NCBI GenBank assembly: GCA_002898675.1
Contig: BEHW01000017.1
Span: forward strand, 1-25,822
Length of the DNA stretch: 25,822 nucleotides
Source: a bacterium HR20
GTDB lineage: Bacteria; Bacteroidota; Ignavibacteria; Kapaibacteriales; NICIL-2
Reading direction: 5' to 3'
Below are positions 16,779-23,228 of the stretch, piece by piece. Position 1 is the stretch's first letter, and the number at the start of each line of letters is the position of its first letter. A program made the position numbers and the translations under genes. The notes under the pieces are model-generated. The model saw nothing but the letters and a program-made list of their open reading frames with translations, searched no databases and was not told where the DNA came from.

Positions 16779-18000
16779 GATCGAGCATCTGTGCGCTTAC
16801 ACTTTTGCTCGCAAGGAGATGCTCCCGGTAGCGCCACGCGCATTCTTTCAGCTCCGCATTCGTGTGCAGATTCACGATCCATTCGTAGATGTCATCACTG
16901 GAGCGAACAATCCGCAACGAACCGTACGTTCGCAGCTCATCGGCATCGTCGCTCCGTTCGGTCCGGGGGCCACATGCGATTGGGATGCCAGCAATTGCTG
17001 GCTCGAGCAGACTATGGACGCCAGCACCGAAGCCTCCACCAACGTACGCTGCCATCGCGTACCGGTAGAGTGTTGCAAGCATGCCAACACGATCTACCAC
17101 AACAACAGGGGGCGGCGTAGGTAGTTTTTCTGCTTGGCTGAGCAATAAAGCATCATGAAAACGATGCAACACTTGCGCACACTGTTTTGGAGTTGGTTCG
17201 TGCGGAACGATCACAAGCTGCACTGTACCGCGCAAGCGTTGGTCTAATCGAGTCCATGCTTCCGCCCAAAGTTGGAGATCTGGCTTCCAGGTACTGCCGA
17301 GGATAATCCGAAATTTGCTTGGGTCAAGAAAGGGAGGCATCGTATCCTCTGCATGGCGAAGTCGCGCAAGAAGCTGATCAATGCGTGAATCGGGCATGGT
17401 GACAATTGTCGTTCGAATCCCGAGCGATTCCAGCTGCACCTTGTGTCGCTCAGCACGCGTGATGATGAGCGCAGCCTTGCCGTAGAGGCAGCGGAAAAAG
17501 CTCGCAGGAAATAGCACGCGTCGCCTGCTCGGTGCGGTTGCATTCACGATGACGTAGGGAATGCCTCGGCTGGCAAGGATGTAGGCGAAGTTCCACCAGA
17601 CGTCATAGCGCGAAAAGATCACCACGCGTGGTGCGACCGCTTCCACAAATGTTCGCATAGCTGCTCGCGAGTCGTAAGGAAGCAAAAGCATGGTGTCCAC
17701 CTCCACGTCATGGTGCTCACGCCATGCTGAAGGGGAAAAGATCGTCAGCACAATGTGCAACGCTGGCCACCGCACCCGAGCCAGACGAATGAGCGGTTTG
17801 ATTTGCTCAAGTTCACCCATCGAGGCAGCGTGGAACCATATTGCGCCGTTGGAAACGGACCTTTTCAGTTGAGAGCGCTGGTGTCGGAGAATCGCTCGCC
17901 GGCGCCGAAGTTTAGGAGACACAAGTTCGCCGATCCGGGCGCTCAGCAGTAATCCCGGCACGACAAGTACATTGTAGAGCAGGTGCCAAACCCAACACAT
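16726..18000 (-). CDS. waaA: 3-deoxy-D-manno-octulosonic acid (Kdo) transferase
   Basis: WaaA (KdtA), a GT30 glycosyltransferase with a GT-B fold, adds Kdo from CMP-Kdo to lipid IVA at the cytoplasmic face of the inner membrane. The 424-residue product has an N-terminal membrane anchor (about 3-20). It has the acceptor-side motif FHAASMGELEQ, with Glu63 as the likely catalytic base. The donor domain has LGSTWKPD, VPHEPT and YVGGGFGAGVHSLLEPA. Where enterobacterial enzymes have ETELWPN it has SRYDVWWNF (130-138), the form I associate with Bacteroidota KdtA. The ATG at 18000 shares one base with the stop of the upstream enoyl-CoA hydratase (TAATG), so translation is probably coupled. The last 17 codons and the stop overlap lgt. 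Whether it adds one or two Kdo residues cannot be told. Confidence 0.94.
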   Translation of the reverse strand: MCWVWHLLYNVLVVPGLLLSARIGELVSPKLRRRRAILRHQRSQLKRSVSNGAIWFHAASMGELEQIKPLIRLARVRWPALHIVLTIFSPSAWREHHDVEVDTMLLLPYDSRAAMRTFVEAVAPRVVIFSRYDVWWNFAYILASRGIPYVIVNATAPSRRRVLFPASFFRCLYGKAALIITRAERHKVQLESLGIRTTIVTMPDSRIDQLLARLRHAEDTMPPFLDPSKFRIILGSTWKPDLQLWAEAWTRLDQRLRGTVQLVIVPHEPTPKQCAQVLHRFHDALLLSQAEKLPTPPPVVVVDRVGMLATLYRYAMAAYVGGGFGAGVHSLLEPAIAGIPIACGPRTERSDDADELRTYGSLRIVRSSDDIYEWIVNLHTNAELKECAWRYREHLLASKSVSAQMLDLIERSMQQQGVLFGTRG

Positions 18001-18767
18001 TAGCGCCCTGTGAATGTCGGCGTTCGTTTTTCGAGAAACGCGCTGGTTCCTTCACGGAAATCATCAGTGCTACAAAGCAAGCCAAACTGCTCTGCTTCGA
18101 CATCGTAGCGGGCGCTTATAACCCCGTAGGTCGTGCGTAGAATGGCCTCAATTGCTCGCGGAGGCAGCATTTCGAGCGTTGCACAGAACGCGAGCGTTTC
18201 GTCGAGGAGTTTTTCTGGCTCGAACACTCTGTTGACAAGACCGAGCTCATAGGCTCGCTGCGCAGAAATGTGCTCGCCTGTGAGCATAAACTCTACCGCA
18301 CGCGCCACACCGATCAATCGGGCAAGGCGTTGGGTCCCGCCATAGCCTGGGATGATGCCGAGCTTCACTTCAGGCTGACCGAAGACAGCGGTTGTCGCAG
18401 CAAAGCGGAGATGGCATGCCATCGCCAGCTCGCAGCCACCACCAAGGGCATATCCTCCCACTGAAGCGATCACGGGGATTGGCAGTGACTCGATACATGC
18501 GAAGACACGTTGACCGCGGCGGGCAAAGTCGGCACCGGTTTCCCCCGTGCATGCGGCAAGCTCTGCGATATCTGCCCCTGCTGCAAATGCCTTTCCCTTA
18601 CCCGTGATGATTACCGCACGGTAACGGACCGGGAGCGCTGCATCCGAAAAAAGCTGCTCGAGTTCATCGAGCATTGCGCGATTGAGCGCGTTGAGTTTTT
18701 CCGGGCGATTCAGCTCCACTACCAGCGTGGAGCCAACCTGCCGAACATCGAGCGTCGAGTAAGACAT
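18000..18767 (-). CDS. Enoyl-CoA hydratase (crotonase family)
   Basis: A 255-residue crotonase-fold protein that probably hydrates trans-2-enoyl-CoA in beta-oxidation. Both catalytic glutamates are present: Glu113 in ALGGGCELAMACH and Glu133 in FGQPEVKLGIIPGYGGTQRL. The oxyanion-hole region AFAAGADIAEL (60-70) and the C-terminal FLEKRTPTFTGR are also typical. This matches the short-chain enoyl-CoA hydratase (EchA/Crt) group rather than the isomerases. I chose the ATG at 18767; the frame is open to 18857 but that extension has no family likeness and would run past the predicted promoter. Its stop overlaps the waaA start by one base. The exact acyl-CoA substrate is not determined by sequence. 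Confidence 0.93.
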   Translation of the reverse strand: MSYSTLDVRQVGSTLVVELNRPEKLNALNRAMLDELEQLFSDAALPVRYRAVIITGKGKAFAAGADIAELAACTGETGADFARRGQRVFACIESLPIPVIASVGGYALGGGCELAMACHLRFAATTAVFGQPEVKLGIIPGYGGTQRLARLIGVARAVEFMLTGEHISAQRAYELGLVNRVFEPEKLLDETLAFCATLEMLPPRAIEAILRTTYGVISARYDVEAEQFGLLCSTDDFREGTSAFLEKRTPTFTGR

Positions 18768-18796
18768 AGTGCTGAGAAAATCCGCAGTTCTACCGA

Positions 18797-18827
18797 TTGA
18801 TCGCGCAGCAAAGATACTCGAATTTTG
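18797..18827 (+). promoter_or_regulatory. Candidate promoter for the membrane protein-glycosidase pair
   Basis: TTG (18797-18799), a 20-base spacer and GAATTTTG (18820-18827) fit the Bacteroidetes -33/-7 arrangement with one mismatch in the -7 element. It overlaps the opposite-strand candidate, which suggests a compact divergent promoter in the 88-bp gap. Confidence 0.3.
18809..18816 (-). promoter_or_regulatory. Candidate -7 promoter element for the enoyl-CoA hydratase-waaA pair
   Basis: TATCTTTG on the minus strand, a perfect TAnnTTTG match, 41 bases before the ATG at 18767. No clear -33 TTG is present upstream. Confidence 0.42.
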
Positions 18828-18855
18828 GGGAAGGAACATCAGCGAATGCCCCGCC

Positions 18856-19323
18856 ATGCGCCACCAACCACTCGACAGCGAACTGCATCGCCTGCAGCGG
18901 CACCACTGGGTGCGCTATGTTGCGGTAGAATCGCTGCTGGGCATCCTCGTAGGCTACTACGCACTGCCACAGCTCGTGTGGTTTTCTGGAATTGTGGCGC
19001 TCCTATCATGGTCTGTCGGGATGCAACTGGCAATTTTTCGGCAGCAACGGAGGACATGGCAATCTCGGCAACTGCGGCTTCTCCTCGATGCTGTCGAGCG
19101 TATCGCTGGAGGAATCGCTCTTGTGCTGCTGTCCCTGCATGGGGCTTGGAGTGATGTACCGCGCGAAGTAGTTGCCGGGGTCGGTGTGTGGAGTGCATTT
19201 TTTCTCATCGCTGGAACGGCAGCGGGGGAGTATTGGTGGCAGGTGCACCGCTTTCGTCGCATGGAGTATTCAGCACAACTTCGCTACCTTTGCAATTGCA
19301 TGCGGCATCGGCGCACAGCCTGA
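18856..19323 (+). CDS. Small hypothetical membrane protein
   Basis: I do not recognise this 155-residue protein. It has four likely membrane segments: about 21-36 (YVAVESLLGILVGYYAL), 41-58 (LVWFSGIVALLSWSVG), 81-98 (RIAGGIALVLLSLHG) and 107-130 (VVAGVGVWSAFFLIAGTAAG). Arginine- and histidine-rich stretches flank them, so the charged loops and the C-terminal tail (EYSAQLRYLCNCMRHRRTA) probably face the cytoplasm. The ATG at 18856 is chosen; the frame is open from 18769, but that part overlaps the divergent promoter region. Its stop overlaps an ATG of the next frame (TGATG at 19321-19325), which suggests coupling to the downstream secreted glycosidase. A role in that protein's membrane context is only a guess. 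Confidence 0.65.
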   Translation: MRHQPLDSELHRLQRHHWVRYVAVESLLGILVGYYALPQLVWFSGIVALLSWSVGMQLAIFRQQRRTWQSRQLRLLLDAVERIAGGIALVLLSLHGAWSDVPREVVAGVGVWSAFFLIAGTAAGEYWWQVHRFRRMEYSAQLRYLCNCMRHRRTA

Positions 19324-19373
19324 TGATCTGCAGAGCATTCGATGTTGCTTCGATTGGTGCACCACCTTCTGCA

Positions 19374-20960
19374 ATGCTGAATCTGACTCGATGGCTGGGT
19401 GCGATGCTTGGCGGGATTATGCCATTGCTCGCCACTTTCCCGACTTGTCACCCGTTGTTCGCTTGTGCCTGTGCTCAGCCCACGATGATAAACGCTGCCA
19501 GCACCGAGCCATTCTGCCTTGAAGCAACGACCGGCGGTCGCTTCCTTGCTGGAATACTGCCAGCAGCCGAGCGCTCTGTAGTGTCCCTCCCTTCGCAGCA
19601 GAAGCGACGCAAGCAGACAGTTCGAAAGACTCGCAAAACGACTACCGTGCGTGCCAAGCGACGACGTTTTGCGAAAAAGCGCACCGCGCCGAACGTCTCC
19701 GTTCGCCCAGGGCTCATCCGGGGCATGACCATTGTGTATGACACCCTCTTAGTTCCAGGCGTAATCTACCGACGGGTGGACGTCGAGCTTGCTGATTCGA
19801 CGCATGCGTTGGTTCACGCGGTAACGTGCGTTGTGCGGAACCCGCGCTATGGCATCGAGCTTGTCCAGGCGCACGATCGCCTTGGCAGGCTGGAAACACT
19901 CCCTGCACTTACGCGACGGCTCGATTCGGCGCAGGGCAAGATCGTCCTGGCAGCAATCAATGGAAGCTTCTGGCGGGCAGGCACTCGTCAGCCACTCGGC
20001 ATCAGCCTCAGCGACGGCGAGATTGTTGCTGTAACTGGCGCACCGTGGTATGCTCTCTGGCTCGATCGTCGTTGGCGCCCATGGCTCGACACTGGGGGTG
20101 TCGTGGCTACTGTTCATCTCTCCGATGGCAGTACATACCGGATTGATGCAATCAATGCCAGTGCCGATGGCGTGCAACTGTTCAACCGCTATGCAGGCGA
20201 TAGCATTCCTGTGCTTCCTGGGCAGATCCCAGCAGAACTTTCGACTGCCCAACGCTTGATTACCAGTGATACACTCGATCCTCAGTGGACGAGTGATTCG
20301 CTTGCAGCGATGCTGAGCACCCTGCAGCACCAATGGCAGCGCGATTTACAGAAACCGAAAGTGCTCCTGCGCTACTTGCGCCAACCGATGGTCAATCAAT
20401 CAACGCCGTGCCTTGTGCTCCGAACGCTCGATAGCGAGCGCGTCGAGGTTCCTCTCCGAGGCTGTGTCCTCACTGTTCCGCGTGGGCATCCACTTGAGAA
20501 AGTGATCGAAAGTGGCAAACTCAAGCGCGGCGACACCGTCATACTTCAGGTGCGAACGCTTCGAAACGATTCGATTCCCTTCCATACCGCGATTAGTGGG
20601 ACGCCGCTGCTGGTCAAGAATGGAACCGTCAAACCACAACTGGAAGACACTTTACGGCGTGGAAGCCCGTTTGTCGAGCAGCGATTGTCCCGGACAGCCA
20701 TTGGAACGGATGTAATCCAATCGGTGCTGTATCTAGTCACCGTTGAACAGTCACCCGGCCGATCGGTGGGCATGTCTCTCCGGGAGTTGGCTCAATTCAT
20801 GAAAACGTTCGGTGCAAGTGATGCACTCAATCTCGATGGGGGTGGCTCGGCGACGATGGTTGTTGGAGATCGCTGCGTCGTACCGCCAAGCGGGCCATCG
20901 CAGTGTCGCGCAGTTGCAAATGCGCTCGTGATATGGCGGCGGAAGCCCCTTTCCCGCTAA
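19374..20960 (+). CDS. Secreted phosphodiester-glycosidase (NAGPA-like) family protein with a basic segment
   Basis: A 528-residue exported protein. The C-terminal two thirds match the phosphodiester glycosidase family related to the N-acetylglucosamine-1-phosphodiester alpha-N-acetylglucosaminidase (NAGPA) domain. IVLAAINGSFW (190-200) and PLGISLSDGEIV correspond to the AINGGFF region, and ALNLDGGGSATMVV is the family signature near the end. Residues 1-34 form a signal peptide ending CACAQP. Residues 77-103 form a very basic stretch (QKRRKQTVRKTRKTTTVRAK and on) between signal and domain. The ATG at 19374 gives the best signal peptide; an in-frame ATG at 19323 overlapping the upstream stop (TGATG) is a real alternative. 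The stop overlaps the stop of the NamZ-like gene on the other strand. The glycan substrate is unknown. Confidence 0.82.
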   Translation: MLNLTRWLGAMLGGIMPLLATFPTCHPLFACACAQPTMINAASTEPFCLEATTGGRFLAGILPAAERSVVSLPSQQKRRKQTVRKTRKTTTVRAKRRRFAKKRTAPNVSVRPGLIRGMTIVYDTLLVPGVIYRRVDVELADSTHALVHAVTCVVRNPRYGIELVQAHDRLGRLETLPALTRRLDSAQGKIVLAAINGSFWRAGTRQPLGISLSDGEIVAVTGAPWYALWLDRRWRPWLDTGGVVATVHLSDGSTYRIDAINASADGVQLFNRYAGDSIPVLPGQIPAELSTAQRLITSDTLDPQWTSDSLAAMLSTLQHQWQRDLQKPKVLLRYLRQPMVNQSTPCLVLRTLDSERVEVPLRGCVLTVPRGHPLEKVIESGKLKRGDTVILQVRTLRNDSIPFHTAISGTPLLVKNGTVKPQLEDTLRRGSPFVEQRLSRTAIGTDVIQSVLYLVTVEQSPGRSVGMSLRELAQFMKTFGASDALNLDGGGSATMVVGDRCVVPPSGPSQCRAVANALVIWRRKPLSR

Positions 20961-22225
20961 GGGTAGAGCAAGTAGCGCTGGCGACGGGATAGGAAGTCCT
21001 CGAACATCGCATGGTGTGCGATGGATCCAGACTGCCAGCTGTCGCTAACGGCAAATCGAATATCACCGGTAATTCGCAGCAGTCGCTGGCGATGGTGGAG
21101 CTGGTCGAGACTGTCGCGCACGGGCCGATAAAGTGCAGCGAGCGTATCGAGTAACTCGCATGCAACCGTGTAGGATGGGAGAGGCAGCGCTGCAGGGATG
21201 TTGAAGGTCACTCCGCGGCAGAGTGTACCTGCGTGCGCGCCGTGCGAAGGGAGAAACGACGTTGGGGTTGCAACGATGCCATGCCGCGCAAAAAAATCAC
21301 AAAGTCGAGCGATGATTTCTTCCGAAAAGTCAGGCGCACCAATAAACTGGAATGGTCGGTCGGTTCCAATTCCAACGGATACTGCACCAAGTTCGCCCAC
21401 CAGACCAACGATTGCCATTCCCCGCAGTGCATCCGGTGAGGGAATATTCGGCGATGGCGCGATCCATTGCCAGTGCGTTTGATCCCACGTTGCAGTTCGC
21501 CGCCAACGACGCATCTTGACAATGTGCAGCTTGCATTGCCGCGGACGTTTGCTCACCGGATCTGGTGAGAGCCAACCTTCCGAATTAATCATGAGTGCCA
21601 GTTCACCGATTGTCATGCCGTGGATGTAGGGGACCGGTACAACTGTAAAACTTGTGCACTCGAGTGCTGGTGAGGGAATCGCGCCATCTACGACGACTCC
21701 ACCAAGAGGATTCGGGCGGTCGAGGATGTACACTTCAATTCCGTATTCGGCGCAGGCGTCGAGAATGTGGTAGAGCGTCCCCAGCGTGAGTGCAGGTCGA
21801 AGCCCGACATCTTGCACATCTATCACAACAGCATCGCACTCGTGGAGCATCGTCCGTGTGGGGCGCCTGTTCCCAGCGGAAAGCAGGTACGTCGGCACAT
21901 GCTGCAACGCCTGTGCATGGGGGATGGCTGTTCCTTCCACAAGCAGCACAGAAGCAATTGCAACATTGCCGTTCGAGGCAATCTCGGCAAGGGTTTCTCG
22001 TTCGAATCGCGTCCGGCTTGCAGCGTTGCAGACAAGCGCAATCCGCTTGCCGCGGAGTGGCTCCAGCCGCAGTTCGAGCAAGTTGTCAACGCCGAGCTTG
22101 ACTGGGGAGTACCGTGTTTGCGACCATACGTTCGATGCGCCAGCAACAACCACGAGCACACTGGCGATAACCATTACGATTCGACCGAGCAACCACAAAA
22201 GCAGAGAACGCATTGGTGCTATCAT
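20957..22225 (-). CDS. Secreted DUF1343 / NamZ-like protein (exo-beta-N-acetylmuramidase family)
   Basis: A 422-residue protein with an N-terminal signal or anchor (about 5-35: SLLLWLLGRIVMVIASVLVV). The mature part follows the DUF1343 family, whose characterised member NamZ removes terminal MurNAc from peptidoglycan fragments. Visible marks are LGVDNLLELRLEPLRGKRIA (44-63), VVIDVQDVGLR (133-143), YILDRPNPLGG (166-176), YIHGMTIGEL (200-209), PSPNIPSPDAL and GIGTDRPFQFIGAP. The catalytic-Glu loop, normally PEHG, reads VEGTA (96-100): the Glu appears kept, but the following His is absent. The frame extends upstream to 22633 inside xerD, but the family and the signal support the ATG at 22225 (22213 is also possible). 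It lies 71 bp after xerD and has no ribosome binding site. Confidence 0.86.
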   Translation of the reverse strand: MIAPMRSLLLWLLGRIVMVIASVLVVVAGASNVWSQTRYSPVKLGVDNLLELRLEPLRGKRIALVCNAASRTRFERETLAEIASNGNVAIASVLLVEGTAIPHAQALQHVPTYLLSAGNRRPTRTMLHECDAVVIDVQDVGLRPALTLGTLYHILDACAEYGIEVYILDRPNPLGGVVVDGAIPSPALECTSFTVVPVPYIHGMTIGELALMINSEGWLSPDPVSKRPRQCKLHIVKMRRWRRTATWDQTHWQWIAPSPNIPSPDALRGMAIVGLVGELGAVSVGIGTDRPFQFIGAPDFSEEIIARLCDFFARHGIVATPTSFLPSHGAHAGTLCRGVTFNIPAALPLPSYTVACELLDTLAALYRPVRDSLDQLHHRQRLLRITGDIRFAVSDSWQSGSIAHHAMFEDFLSRRQRYLLYP

Positions 22226-22296
22226 GCAAGTGGTGTTCGAATGCTGTTGCACGGTGATCAAACAGCGCTGTGATGCTTGACCAGCAACAAATGCAC

Positions 22297-23202
22297 TTAC
22301 CACCGTGGATGGAAGCGCCGGTGTACCTCGCGTAGGTACAGGCGATCCAGATGAGTGTAGATCTGTGTGGTGGAAATATCGGCGTGGCCGAGCATCTCTT
22401 GAACTGCCCGCAGGTCCGCTCCTGCTTCGACCAAGTGCGTCGCAAAGCAATGGCGCAGCGTATGGGGTGTGATGTGCACATCGAGCTGTGCAGCCTTGGC
22501 AGCATTCTGGACGATGATCCACACCGCCATACGGTTGAGCTGGCGTCCTCGATTTGAAAGGAACAGCGTTGTCGCTGCATACTTCGGCGAGCGAAGGAGA
22601 GGATAAGCGTCGCGGCGATACCGCTCGATCCAATCGAGGGCAACCTGGCCAATTGGTACCAGCCGCTCTTTGGAGCCCTTCCCTCGGATGCGAACGATTC
22701 CGACGTCATAGGCAATGTCGTCAGAGCGCAGTTGGCAGAGTTCGCTCACACGCAGCCCGCAGCCGTAGAGCACCTCAAGCACGGCACGGTCGCGGATGCC
22801 CTCTGGAGTGGAGGTGGAAACCGATTCGAGAAGCGCAACGATCTCCTCGACGCTCAGGACCTGCGGCAAGCGCTGTTCAAAGGCAGGTGACGCAACAAGC
22901 TCGGTCGGGTCGTGCATACAGTGGCCATGAGCGAGCGCGAAGCGGTAGAACTGGCGAATTGCGCTGGTGTAGCGTGCACGTGAGCGTTCCGATAGCCCAA
23001 GTTCAGCTAAGCACCGAAGGAATGCGACAATATCGGATTCGCACGTTTGATCAAGTGAGCGTTTCCCTGCCGACGTACGCAAGAACTCGACGTACTGTCG
23101 GGCATTGTGGCAGTACGCTGCAACAGTCTGTTCAGAAGAGCCTTTCTCGAAGCGGAGGTATTGCGCGAACTCTTCCACTATATCCGCAAACGGCGATTCC
23201 AT
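22297..23202 (-). CDS. xerD: Site-specific tyrosine recombinase XerD
   Basis: XerC/XerD resolve chromosome dimers at dif during cell division. The 301-residue product has an N-terminal SAM-like core-binding domain (about 5-95) and a C-terminal catalytic domain with all active residues: Arg151 (GCGLRVSEL), Lys175 (RGKGSKERLVP), His247 and Arg250 (PHTLRHCFATH), His273 (LGHADISTTQIYTH) and the nucleophile Tyr282. The C-terminal HRRFHPRW tail resembles XerD more than XerC. The start at 23202 (MESPFADIVEEFAQYLRFEK) is normal for XerD. It lies 26 bp after pgpH in the same direction, so it belongs to the run echA-pgpH-xerD. No dif-like site or integron or mobile context is seen, so a housekeeping role is likely. 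Confidence 0.93.
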   Translation of the reverse strand: MESPFADIVEEFAQYLRFEKGSSEQTVAAYCHNARQYVEFLRTSAGKRSLDQTCESDIVAFLRCLAELGLSERSRARYTSAIRQFYRFALAHGHCMHDPTELVASPAFEQRLPQVLSVEEIVALLESVSTSTPEGIRDRAVLEVLYGCGLRVSELCQLRSDDIAYDVGIVRIRGKGSKERLVPIGQVALDWIERYRRDAYPLLRSPKYAATTLFLSNRGRQLNRMAVWIIVQNAAKAAQLDVHITPHTLRHCFATHLVEAGADLRAVQEMLGHADISTTQIYTHLDRLYLREVHRRFHPRW

Positions 23203-23228
23203 CGGCTCTGCAGCGTCAACGTGGTAGC

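Noticed and set aside
18769..18855. In-frame extension of the small membrane protein
   Set aside because: It covers the divergent promoter gap and overlaps the opposite-strand gene start; no homology-like feature.
22226..22296. dif site, attachment site or terminator near xerD
   Set aside because: No 28-bp dif-like palindromic arrangement or T-tract hairpin is visible in the gap.
22226..22633. N-terminal extension of the NamZ-like frame to 22633
   Set aside because: It overlaps xerD, has low-complexity Arg/Ser/Pro composition, and the signal peptide begins only at 22225.
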